Shown piece by piece: positions 7,040 to 12,893 of a stretch of 12,893 nucleotides of DNA (positions are counted from its first letter, which is position 1; every line of letters starts with the position of its first letter). The notes beneath the pieces were generated by a model, which saw only the letters and a list, made by a program, of their open reading frames with translations, ran no database searches and was not told where the DNA came from. A program made the position numbers and the translations under genes. This DNA is from an uncultured Oscillospiraceae bacterium (lineage in GTDB: Bacteria; Bacillota; Clostridia; Oscillospirales; Acutalibacteraceae): assembly GCA_900553255.1 (NCBI GenBank), contig USCI01000069.1, positions 1 through 12,893 on the forward strand, in the 5' to 3' direction.

Positions 7040-7183
7040 TGAGACAAGCCGGAATGAGGAAAATCCGAGCAGATGGGCGGATTTAACAGCGGCATCGTAT
7101 ATCCCTGCCGGGGCCGGATACCGGCATCTGCTTCGCGTTCCCGGGCGCCTGCGGACACATATTCCGCATCCACCCGCCGGGAT

Positions 7184-7690
7184 TTATCCCTGCCCGAGAG
7201 CGGTCAGGATGGCTTCTGCCACCGCTTCGGGTGCCGCCTCACCGTTTACGGTAAAGGCGGCCGCTTTCCGGTAAAGAGGCGCGCGCGCCGCCATCAGCTC
7301 CCGCACGGCGGACTCCTTGTCCGCCCGCTGCAGCAGCGGGCGGGTGGTATCGCCCGCCAGCCGCCGGAGTACCGTTTCGGCGGATACCTCCAGCAGCACG
7401 ATGTCGCCGGTGGCGGAAAGGGTGCGGACGTTTTCGGCAAAGGTCAGCGCACCGCCGCCGGCCGCGATCACCAGATCCTGTGCACCGGCCAGCGCCATAC
7501 AGGCCTCTCGCTCCCGCCGGCGGAAATCCGCTTCGCCGAAGCGGTCAAATATGGCGCTGACCGTCATGCCGGCCTGTTCCTCGATGAAGGCATCGGTGTC
7601 GATGAGCTGCCGCCCGGTCATCCCGGCCAGCGCCCGGCCAACCGTGCTTTTGCCGCAGCCCATGAAGCCGCAGAGAATGATGTTGCGCAT
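7184..7690 (-). CDS. aroK: shikimate kinase
   Basis: The 168-residue P-loop kinase phosphorylates shikimate with ATP. GFMGCGKST (8-16) is the Walker A loop. DTD (31-33) includes the shikimate-binding Asp, and FRRRE (56-60) the conserved Arg. GGG (78-80) is the second glycine motif that contacts shikimate. TRPLL near 115 is the lid with its Arg, and RAPLYRKAA follows as the late conserved segment. Length is typical. The ATG has AAAGGA upstream and lies 31 bases after aroE, so the two genes form one unit. It is separated from the aroF operon by about 190 bases containing a weak terminator and a new promoter. Confidence 0.95.
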   Translation of the reverse strand: MRNIILCGFMGCGKSTVGRALAGMTGRQLIDTDAFIEEQAGMTVSAIFDRFGEADFRRREREACMALAGAQDLVIAAGGGALTFAENVRTLSATGDIVLLEVSAETVLRRLAGDTTRPLLQRADKESAVRELMAARAPLYRKAAAFTVNGEAAPEAVAEAILTALGQG

Positions 7691-7721
7691 GCCTGCCCGT
7701 CCTTTCGTTCTGTCGCCGCGG

Positions 7722-8576
7722 TCAGCCGCCGTACCGGCGCCGCATCTCGGCGTCCGCGTCCGCGATCAGCTGTGCGATGTCTGCGTCGGTGAATTGTGCG
7801 CCGTACCAGATGGTGTGAGCGGCGGCCGCCTGCCATACCAGCATCGCCATGCCGCCCACGGTCCGGCAGCCGGCTTTCTCAGCCTCGGCCAGCAGCCGGG
7901 TACGGCCGGGATTGTATACCGCGTCGAAAACCGCTTTGACGTCATGCAGCAGCGCGGCGGCCACCGGGGAGGCGTCCGCGTGGGGATACATGCCGACCGG
8001 CGTCGCGTTGATCAGCAGGTCGAACGGCCCTTCCAGTCGGTCCAGCGTGGTCAGCGTACAGGAGGTGCCGGGCTTGAGCGCAAGCACATACTCGCGCAGC
8101 GCCTCGCCTGCGGCGAGATCCGCCTCCCGCACGGCGTTGACGATTTCGCAGCCGGCCAGTGCCGCCTCGCAGGCGAAGGTGCGGCCCACGCCCCCGCAGC
8201 CGAGCAGCGCGACCCGCCCGGCGAGCGGGACGCCGCCCCCCTGCAGTGCGTGCAGAAAACCGTCGGCATCGGTGTTGTAGCCGAAGCGGCCTTCCGGCGT
8301 GACGGCGATGGTGTTGACCGAGCGGTACAGCTCCGCCCGCCCGTAAAGCCGGTCGAGCAGCGGGATGACCGCCTGCTTGTGGGGGATGGTGACGTTGACC
8401 CCTTCGGCGTGCTCCAGCAGCCGGGGCAGCTCGTCGGCGAGCGCCTCGGGCGGGATATCCTGCGCCCCATAGGAGGCCGCCCGGCCGGATAATGCGAACA
8501 GGCGGTCATGAATGAAGGGGGACATGCTGTGGCCGAGCGGGTGCCCGATCACGCAGAAAGCAGCGGTTGATGACAT
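7722..8576 (-). CDS. aroE: shikimate dehydrogenase (NADP)
   Basis: The 284-residue enzyme reduces 3-dehydroshikimate to shikimate. GHPLGHSMSP (11-20) holds the substrate-binding serines. NVTIPHK (61-67) carries the catalytic Lys67, VNTI gives Asn88, and NTDADGF (101-107) the catalytic Asp103. A glycine-rich LGCGGVGRT loop (125-133) binds the nucleotide, and INATPVGMYP follows. I chose the ATG at 8576 because AAGGAGG sits upstream at good spacing; reading in frame upstream to 8669 adds 31 Phe-rich residues but has no ribosome binding site. It is the first gene of an aroE-aroK unit. Confidence 0.95.
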   Translation of the reverse strand: MSSTAAFCVIGHPLGHSMSPFIHDRLFALSGRAASYGAQDIPPEALADELPRLLEHAEGVNVTIPHKQAVIPLLDRLYGRAELYRSVNTIAVTPEGRFGYNTDADGFLHALQGGGVPLAGRVALLGCGGVGRTFACEAALAGCEIVNAVREADLAAGEALREYVLALKPGTSCTLTTLDRLEGPFDLLINATPVGMYPHADASPVAAALLHDVKAVFDAVYNPGRTRLLAEAEKAGCRTVGGMAMLVWQAAAAHTIWYGAQFTDADIAQLIADADAEMRRRYGG

Positions 8577-8645
8577 AAAAGAAGCCTCCTTGCCGGCAAA
8601 ATTGAAGCGAAAGACGGAGAAAAGAAAATTTTTTTCAAAAGGTGA

Positions 8646-8674
8646 TTGACAAAAGCTGTAAATCCGCATACTAT
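8646..8674 (+). promoter_or_regulatory. sigma-A promoter for acpP
   Basis: TTGACA (8646-8651), a 17-base spacer and TACTAT (8669-8674). Transcription should start near 8681, giving a 5' leader of about 120 bases before the acpP start codon. No recognisable FapR-type operator was seen. Confidence 0.75.
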
Positions 8675-8727
8675 TTTGGTGTACCCGATATTTACCGCTT
8701 CGGTTCTTCGCACAGGGGCTGTTTATT

Positions 8728-8757
8728 ACTATAGCACATTTTTGTGCGGCGCTTCAA
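8728..8757 (-). promoter_or_regulatory. possible promoter for aroE-aroK
   Basis: On the minus strand TTGAAG (8757-8752) is followed after 18 bases by TATAGT (8733-8728), preceded by TG as an extended -10. The start would be near 8721, about 145 bases before aroE. Its transcript would run head-on across the acpP promoter at 8646-8674. Confidence 0.45.
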
Positions 8758-8802
8758 TCCCCGCGGACGAGGAACAAAAGATTTTTTGGAAGGATGAGCT
8801 GG

Positions 8803-9030
8803 ATGGTACTCGAAAAGGTCAAAATGATTCTCAGCAACCAGTTTGATGTGGAGGAGGACAGCATCACGCCGGAAACGAACATTGCCGACGACCTGAATGC
8901 GGATTCTCTGGATGTCGTGGATATGCTGATGTCGCTGGAAGATGAGTTTGACGTGGAGATCCCGGACGAGGAGATCGAGAAGATGCGCACGGTGGGCGAA
9001 GTGGTTTCGTACATCGAGGAGCATATGTAA
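8803..9030 (+). CDS. acpP: acyl carrier protein
   Basis: The 75-residue acidic protein carries growing acyl chains in fatty acid synthesis. NADSLDVVDM contains the DSL motif, with Ser35 as the site for the 4'-phosphopantetheine arm. The rest is the usual four-helix pattern, starting VLEKVKMIL and ending VVSYIEEHM. I chose the ATG at 8803 because GGAAGG lies about nine bases upstream; the ATG at 8794 touches that site directly and is unlikely. It has its own promoter and is followed by two terminators, so it is monocistronic. No fab, plsX or acpS gene is nearby, which is unlike the common arrangement. A role in another carrier system cannot be excluded, but the sequence looks like the housekeeping type. 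Confidence 0.93.
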   Translation: MVLEKVKMILSNQFDVEEDSITPETNIADDLNADSLDVVDMLMSLEDEFDVEIPDEEIEKMRTVGEVVSYIEEHM

Positions 9031-9070
9031 GCCATGCCTGGTGCCTCCGGCAGATAATAAGGAACAGTGA

Positions 9071-9107
9071 CCGGCCGCGGCTTGTTTTATGAGCCGCGGC
9101 CGGTTTT
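9071..9107 (+). terminator. acpP terminator 1
   Basis: A perfect 12-base stem, CCGGCCGCGGCT (9071-9082) with AGCCGCGGCCGG (9092-9103), has a 9-base loop and is followed by TTTT. It lies 40 bases after the acpP stop. Confidence 0.88.
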
Positions 9108-9124
9108 GCTGGGCAAAAGGAAAG

Positions 9125-9163
9125 GCAGGCGGACACCGGAATGAAGTGTCCGCCTGCTTTTTT
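9125..9163 (+). terminator. terminator 2, probably bidirectional
   Basis: A perfect 12-base stem, GCAGGCGGACAC (9125-9136) with GTGTCCGCCTGC (9146-9157), is followed by six T and then CTTTTC. In the other direction the same stem is followed by CTTTCCTTTT, so it could also stop the convergent permease transcript, whose stop codon is about 30 bases away. Confidence 0.88.
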
Positions 9164-9191
9164 CTTTTCAGGTGGGATTAACCGCAGAGGG

Positions 9192-10577
9192 CTAGATAAC
9201 CCCTGTCGCCTGAAGGATCAGTACAACGATGCGGATGACGAACAGCGCATTCACAACATACAGAATCGGATGGATATCCCGGAACTTGCCGCGCACCAGC
9301 TTGAGGATGATCCAGGTCAGCATGCCGAACATGATGCCGTTGGCGATGGAATAGGTGAACGGCATGATGATGATTGCCATAAAGCCGCCAAGCACGTCGG
9401 CCATGTCGCCCTCAAACTTCATCTTAAGCACCGAGGACATCATCAGCATGCCGACGATGACCAGCGCCGGAGCGGTGGCAAAACCCGGGATGGCCAGGAA
9501 GATCGGGGAGAAGAACAGTGCCAGGATGAACAGCGCGGCGGTGGTCACAGCGGTCAGGCCGGTGCGGCCGCCCTGCGCGACGCCGGCAGAGCTTTCGACA
9601 TAGCTCGTGACGGTGGAGGTGCCCAGGCAGGCGCCCGCGACGGTACCGATGGCGTCGGACAGCAGCGCACGGCCGACGCGCGGCAGCTTGCCGTCCTTGT
9701 CGAGCAGGCCGCCCTTGTCCGCGACACCCACCAGGGTGCCGACCGTGTCAAACAGGTCGACAAACAGGAAGGAGAACGTGATAACGATGAAGTTGGTGAC
9801 GTTGTTCGCCACATAGGAGAAATCGAACTGGAAGAAGGTCGGCGCAAGGGACTTCGGCAGCAGATCGGAAGCGCCGGTGAACTGCGGGATCAGCGAATAC
9901 ACGCCGGCTTCAACATCCACCACATACCAGCCGCACAGCTCGGCAATGATGCCGAGGATCCAGACGCCGAGGATGCCCCAGAGGATAGCGCCCTTGACAT
10001 TGAAGTACATCATCACGCCGATGAGCAGCACACCGATGAGGGCAAGCGCCACCTGCGGGGTGGAAAAGTCACCCAGCGCGACCAGCGTGGAGGAATCAGA
10101 GACCACGATGTTGGCATTTTTGAGGCCGATCAGGGTGATGAACAGGCCGATACCGGCGGTGATGCCGTATTTCAGATTGGCCGGCACCGTGTTGACGATG
10201 GTCTCACGGAACTTGAACAGTGACAGGATGATGAAGATGATGCCTTCCACCAGTACGGCGGTCAGCGCAATCTTCCATGGATCCTGAATGCCTTCGTTCA
10301 TCAGCGGAATGCAGACCGAATACGCAAAATAGGCGTTGAGGCCCATGCCGGAAGCGAGCGCAACCGGATAATTGGCGAACAGGCCCATAATCAGGGTGGC
10401 GATCGCCGCAGACAGGGCGGTGGCGGTGAAAACGGCGCCGGCATCCATTCCTGCGTCGGCCAGCATACCGGGGTTGACGGCCAGGATGTAGGCCATCGCC
10501 ATGAAGGTGGTGATACCGGCCATGATTTCGGTTTTGACCGTGGTACCGTTTTGCTGGAGCTTAAAGAGTTTTTCCAT
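9192..10577 (-). CDS. NCS2-family purine permease (AzgA/PbuG type)
   Basis: A 461-residue integral membrane protein with about a dozen hydrophobic segments. It opens with an N-terminal EIMAGITTFMAMAYILAVNP stretch and has LASGMGLNAYFAY (74-86), FLFVDLFDTVGTLVG (270-284) and GTSTVTSYVESSAGVAQGGR (319-338). These are hallmarks of the adenine/guanine/hypoxanthine branch of NCS2 nucleobase symporters, which import purine bases with protons. Substrate choice among guanine, hypoxanthine and adenine cannot be read from sequence here. The ATG at 10577 has AGGAGGAG four bases upstream; the longer reading frame from 10637 lacks this. It is a single gene, convergent with acpP, with its own promoter and a long structured leader. 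Confidence 0.9.
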   Translation of the reverse strand: MEKLFKLQQNGTTVKTEIMAGITTFMAMAYILAVNPGMLADAGMDAGAVFTATALSAAIATLIMGLFANYPVALASGMGLNAYFAYSVCIPLMNEGIQDPWKIALTAVLVEGIIFIILSLFKFRETIVNTVPANLKYGITAGIGLFITLIGLKNANIVVSDSSTLVALGDFSTPQVALALIGVLLIGVMMYFNVKGAILWGILGVWILGIIAELCGWYVVDVEAGVYSLIPQFTGASDLLPKSLAPTFFQFDFSYVANNVTNFIVITFSFLFVDLFDTVGTLVGVADKGGLLDKDGKLPRVGRALLSDAIGTVAGACLGTSTVTSYVESSAGVAQGGRTGLTAVTTAALFILALFFSPIFLAIPGFATAPALVIVGMLMMSSVLKMKFEGDMADVLGGFMAIIIMPFTYSIANGIMFGMLTWIILKLVRGKFRDIHPILYVVNALFVIRIVVLILQATGVI

Positions 10578-10795
10578 GGTTCTCCTCCTCTTCACAATTC
10601 GCCGGCTGTGCAGTTCTGCCGTCAGGCTGCACGGCACCGCCGGTCTTAAAAAGGATGCTTTTCAAGACTTTGTCAGCCCAGTACAAAATCAATCCTTTTT
10701 TGTCAAAAGCGATCAGTTTGGTGATCGCTTTTTGTTTTGCCTTCCGACAAAAAACGAAATTGTTTTTCCCGGTGACGGCCGCCTAAAAAGCATCG
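10578..10795 (-). promoter_or_regulatory. long structured 5' leader of the purine permease
   Basis: About 215 untranslated bases lie between the promoter and the permease ATG. By eye they contain an AAAAGCGATCA/TGATCGCTTTT stem (10705-10715 with 10722-10732). A second stem of about 11 pairs, GTCTTGAAAAG with CTTTTTAAGAC, has loop CATC. A GC-rich nested structure near the ribosome binding site pairs CCGGC with GCCGG and GTGCAG with CTGCAC. I looked for the conserved loops of the purine riboswitch and did not find them. On the plus strand the first stem is followed by TGTTTTG and could act as a terminator of antisense transcription. Confidence 0.4.
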
Positions 10796-10800
10796 TTTTT

Positions 10801-10829
10801 AGTATAGGGGAATTATGAACGGATTGCAA
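10801..10829 (-). promoter_or_regulatory. sigma-A promoter for the purine permease
   Basis: On the minus strand TTGCAA (10829-10824), a 17-base spacer and TATACT (10806-10801). Transcription should start near 10794. Confidence 0.7.
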
Positions 10830-11087
10830 TATTTTTGCCAATATTTGTTTTCAAAAATTTTAAAATTATCCATTGAAAAGACATTTTGCGAAGAGAAGGA
10901 ACGACGAAATTGGGCAAAACGCTCAAATTACAAATTTCTCTGTTGCATATCGGTACGTTATGTCGGATTTTATCAAGATCCGCGGTTCCCGGATCCGGCG
11001 GCGCTTCCCGACGAAGCCGGAGCCCGGTGCCGCCGGTCGGTATCGGCTTCCCGTGTAAACGCCGCGTCCCGCCCGGCGAAGCAGGTG
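10830..11087. other. intergenic stretch with no supported gene
   Basis: The left part (to about 10980) is AT-rich and the right part is GC-rich. Short overlapping plus-strand reading frames cross it, but none has a clear ribosome binding site or a recognisable product. A small inverted repeat, GATCCG (10977-10982) with CGGATC (10990-10995), lacks a T run. The AT-rich part may be upstream promoter sequence for the leftward permease gene. Confidence 0.5.
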
Positions 11088-11116
11088 TTGCTGCCGTTGC
11101 ACCGAAGTGGTATAAT
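11088..11116 (+). promoter_or_regulatory. sigma-A promoter for the metallopeptidase-nitroreductase pair
   Basis: TTGCTG (11088-11093), a 17-base spacer and a perfect TATAAT (11111-11116). Transcription should start near 11123, some 30 bases before the first start codon. Confidence 0.75.
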
Positions 11117-11153
11117 AGCGGCGAAACACGGCACAAAGGAAAGAAGGGCGGCC

Positions 11154-11867
11154 ATGCAGCGCACGGTATCGACATCGGCGGGGGAAATTGCCTATGAGCT
11201 GACTAGGAAGCGGGTAAAAAATGGCAACCTGCGGGTGCACGCGGACGGCTCGGTGCATGTGTCGGTTCCGCAGCGCTCGCCGCTGGCTTTCGCGGATGAG
11301 CTGGTGCGGCAGCGTGCCGGATGGATTGTCCGCGCCCGCGAACGTCTCGCTGCGCGTCAGCCGACCGTTCCTGTCGACGGAGGCGCGGTATGGCTGCTCG
11401 GGGAGCGGTGCCGCCTGGAACTCGTGCAAGGCCCCGTTGCCCGGCTGGAACAGCGGGGCAATACGCTTTGCGGCATGCTGCCCGACCCGGCGGATACTGC
11501 CGCGGTCACCGTTTTGCTGCGCCGGTTTGTGGAGCGGACGTACCGGCCGGTGTTTGAGGCCTCGCTCGACCGTATGCTGGCGCTGGCCGCACCGCTGAAC
11601 CTTGCGCGTCCGGAACTGCATATGCGCTGGATGACCAGCCGCTGGGGCAGCTGTACGATGGCAAAGGGGAAAATCACCATCAACTGGGCGCTGGTCGGCG
11701 CCACGCCGGCGGACATCGATGCGGTGGTGCTGCATGAGCTGGTGCATTTCCGGCATCCGGACCATTCCGCCGCTTTTTACCGAACGCTGTATGCCCTTAT
11801 GCCCGATTATCCGCAGCGGCACGCCCGTGTGCGGCGGCTGCCGGCCGGGTTCTGGAAATTGACCTGA
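11154..11867 (+). CDS. YgjP/DUF45-type metallopeptidase
   Basis: A 237-residue soluble protein. HELVH (194-198) followed by His204 gives the HExxH plus third-His zinc site of the YgjP-like (DUF45) family. Upstream the diagnostic MTSRWGSC (160-167) and KITINWALVGATP are present; these family motifs precede the zinc helix. The N-terminal half is a beta-rich segment with ELTRKRVKNGNLRVHADG, also typical. The biological substrate of the family is not established to my knowledge. The ATG at 11154 follows GGAAAGAAGGG; reading in frame further upstream lies before the promoter. It is followed 15 bases later by a nitroreductase-family gene, likely in one transcript. No signal peptide or membrane segment is evident. 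Confidence 0.85.
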   Translation: MQRTVSTSAGEIAYELTRKRVKNGNLRVHADGSVHVSVPQRSPLAFADELVRQRAGWIVRARERLAARQPTVPVDGGAVWLLGERCRLELVQGPVARLEQRGNTLCGMLPDPADTAAVTVLLRRFVERTYRPVFEASLDRMLALAAPLNLARPELHMRWMTSRWGSCTMAKGKITINWALVGATPADIDAVVLHELVHFRHPDHSAAFYRTLYALMPDYPQRHARVRRLPAGFWKLT

Positions 11868-11882
11868 AAGGATGAGGATTCT

Positions 11883-12413
11883 ATGGAATTTCAGCAGCTG
11901 GTACGTTTCCGGCGCAGCATACGCCGGTTTGCCGCCCTCCCGGTGGAGAAGGAAACGCTGGAGAAGCTGGTGGATGCGGCGCGGTATGCGCCGAGCGCCG
12001 GCAACGGCCAGCCCTGGCATTTTTATGCGGTGCAGACGGCGGAGGTGCTCTCCCGCCTGAAGCAGGAGGTTTATCCGGCCGAATGGTTCGCTGCAGCGCC
12101 GGCCGTGATCGTGGTCACGATGGACCGTGAGCGGGCGGAAAGGAAATACCAGCAGCGCGGGCTGGAGCTGTACGCCTTCCAGGATACTGCCGCTGCCATG
12201 CAGAATATGCTGCTGTGTGCCGCCGACCTGGGACTTGCGGCCTGCTGGGTAGGGGCATTCGATGAGGAGGCCTGCCGGCGGGTGCTGGCGCTGCCCGCAC
12301 ACCTGCGCCCGGTGGTGATGATGCCGGTGGGATACCCGGCCGCGGATGCGCTGCTGGCGGATGCCGTGATGCCAAAGCGCGCGCCGCTCGAAAAAATCCT
12401 GGACTTTGTTTGA
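11883..12413 (+). CDS. nitroreductase-family flavoprotein
   Basis: A 176-residue member of the FMN-dependent nitroreductase family. RFRRSIRRF (8-16) is the N-terminal FMN phosphate-binding segment. APSAGNGQPWHFYAV (36-50) is the second flavin motif, and QDTAAAMQNMLLCAADLGLA with CWVGAF (about 120-145) is the central helix and loop. MPVGYPA lies near the C-terminus. It is the short form, so it is probably a homodimer. Natural substrates in the family vary (quinones, nitro compounds, flavin fragments) and cannot be assigned here. The ATG follows GGATGAGGA, 15 bases after the metallopeptidase stop. The gene ends 48 bases before the presumed IS boundary, and no terminator with a T run is visible between them. 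Confidence 0.88.
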   Translation: MEFQQLVRFRRSIRRFAALPVEKETLEKLVDAARYAPSAGNGQPWHFYAVQTAEVLSRLKQEVYPAEWFAAAPAVIVVTMDRERAERKYQQRGLELYAFQDTAAAMQNMLLCAADLGLAACWVGAFDEEACRRVLALPAHLRPVVMMPVGYPAADALLADAVMPKRAPLEKILDFV

Positions 12414-12461
12414 TCGGGGTCAGGTAAAAGAGCCTGTGGCGGCCTTCCCAAACCTGAAAAA

Positions 12462-12893
12462 TGAACAGCCCCAGATTGAGCGAACAGGAGAAAAAAGCCC
12501 CTGGTAGGAAAATATTGAGTTTTAGGAGGAGTGGCGGAGCGTGAGCGGCGCCACTCCTGTTTTGTACTGGATGCGGTCGTGGTTGTAAAAATGGATATAC
12601 CGGTCGATCATCTCGTATGCTTCGGCGAAAGTGGCCGGTTTGTGGCGGTAAATACATTCTGTTTTGAGGATGGAAAAGAAATTCTCCGCCATCGCGTTGT
12701 CATAAGGATTGCCTTTTCTTGACATAGACGGCGTAATGCCGTATTGTTTAGTCAGCTGGAAATATGCTTGGGATGTGTATTGAAAGCCCTGGTCGCTGTG
12801 GAGCTGCAACTCTGCAGCGACCGCCTTTTTCTCCCGCTTCATAGCCAGGTGAATGGTGTCCAGCACCAGATTCACCGTCTGCTGTGTTCCTGT
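12462..12893 (-). mobile_element. IS3-family insertion sequence, 3' part, cut by window end
   Basis: The element contains the C-terminal transposase coding region and about 60 bases of non-coding tail. The tail reads, on the minus strand, ATTTTCCTAC at 12513, then a G run, and ends GCTGTTCA at 12462; the CA end fits IS3-family termini. The other end and the target duplication lie outside the window, so the exact boundary is inferred. A related tail occurs at 1-55 in the opposite orientation. Confidence 0.75.
12522..12893 (-). CDS. IS3-family transposase OrfB, C-terminal part (5' end outside window)
   Basis: The visible 123 residues are the C-terminal half of an rve-type integrase core. HSDQGFQYTS carries the second catalytic Asp and MAENFFSILKTE the catalytic Glu, separated by exactly 35 residues, which is the D(35)E spacing of the IS3 family. 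KGNPYDNAMAENFFSILK and YIHFYNHDRIQ are typical of IS3/IS150-like OrfB. The frame runs open to the window edge, so the protein is cut by the window and no start can be chosen; the first catalytic Asp and OrfA are outside. No internal stop is seen, so the copy may be intact. Confidence 0.92.
   Translation of the reverse strand, partial: TGTQQTVNLVLDTIHLAMKREKKAVAAELQLHSDQGFQYTSQAYFQLTKQYGITPSMSRKGNPYDNAMAENFFSILKTECIYRHKPATFAEAYEMIDRYIHFYNHDRIQYKTGVAPLTLRHSS

Noticed and set aside
6991..7095. A small minus-strand frame ending in RWYIFFKKPAFGY as another aromatic leader
   Set aside because: The aromatic end arises from the T run of a terminator-like element and the frame stops in the -35 box of the aroF promoter. 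Only a weak ribosome site and no downstream attenuator follow.
8577..8669. Phe-rich in-frame upstream extension of aroE as a second leader peptide
   Set aside because: Eight Phe in 31 residues is striking, but it has no stop before aroE, no ribosome binding site, and the Phe codons come from a T-rich untranslated stretch. The aroE ATG at 8576 has its own strong site.
10578..10795. Canonical purine riboswitch before the permease
   Set aside because: The expected conserved loop and junction sequences of that aptamer were not found.
10886..11197. Plus-strand frame upstream of the metallopeptidase
   Set aside because: No recognisable domain, no good ribosome site, and it runs across the promoter and start of the next gene in another frame.
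10923..12302. Long minus-strand reading frame opposite the metallopeptidase and nitroreductase genes
   Set aside because: It is antisense to two genes with clear family motifs, and its composition looks like a GC-rich shadow frame.
12414..12461. Terminator after the nitroreductase gene (TCAGGT with ACCTGA)
   Set aside because: A 6-pair stem with a long loop and no T run on the plus strand is not a credible terminator.
1..12893. CRISPR array, tRNA or rRNA genes
   Set aside because: No spaced direct repeats and no tRNA- or rRNA-like sequences were noticed.

Overview
The window is a compact, GC-rich piece of bacterial chromosome dominated by aromatic amino acid biosynthesis. Strong AGGAGG-type ribosome binding sites, consensus sigma-A promoters with 17-base spacers, a type I-beta DAHP synthase and a fused chorismate mutase/prephenate dehydratase all suggest a Gram-positive firmicute. 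A high-GC member of the Clostridia, of the Oscillospiraceae/Ruminococcaceae kind, is my best guess. That is inference from style and gene content; no taxonomic marker gene is present.

Layout, left to right. Positions 1-55 look like the outer end of an IS3-family element whose body lies outside the window, followed by a palindromic GC-rich intergenic element (65-139). From 138 to 6700, on the minus strand, six tightly packed genes read in transcription order: aroF (DAHP synthase), tyrA (prephenate dehydrogenase), aroB, aroA, aroC, pheA. They are preceded by a 220-base leader (about 6740-6960) with a near-consensus promoter, a 35-residue peptide extremely rich in Phe, Tyr and Trp, a rho-independent terminator, and a competing antiterminator whose 5' arm overlaps the peptide's stop codon. 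Upstream, also on the minus strand, lie aroK and aroE (7184-8576) as a second unit. A lone acyl carrier protein gene (8803-9030, plus strand) follows, ending in two strong terminators. Then comes a convergent NCS2-type purine permease (9192-10577, minus) with a long structured 5' leader. A plus-strand pair follows: a YgjP/DUF45-type metallopeptidase and a small nitroreductase-family protein (11154-12413). The right edge (12462-12893) is the 3' part of an IS3-family element on the minus strand.

How it works together: AroF condenses PEP and erythrose-4-phosphate, and AroB, AroE, AroK, AroA and AroC carry the product on to chorismate. PheA then converts chorismate to prephenate and phenylpyruvate, and TyrA converts prephenate to 4-hydroxyphenylpyruvate. 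The only common-pathway step not encoded here is 3-dehydroquinate dehydratase (AroD/AroQ).

The most interesting item is the aroF leader. It has all the parts of a classical ribosome-mediated attenuator, but the control codons cover all three aromatic amino acids, which suits an operon whose first enzyme feeds all three. It would control the six-gene operon as a unit, while aroE-aroK appear to be outside its reach.
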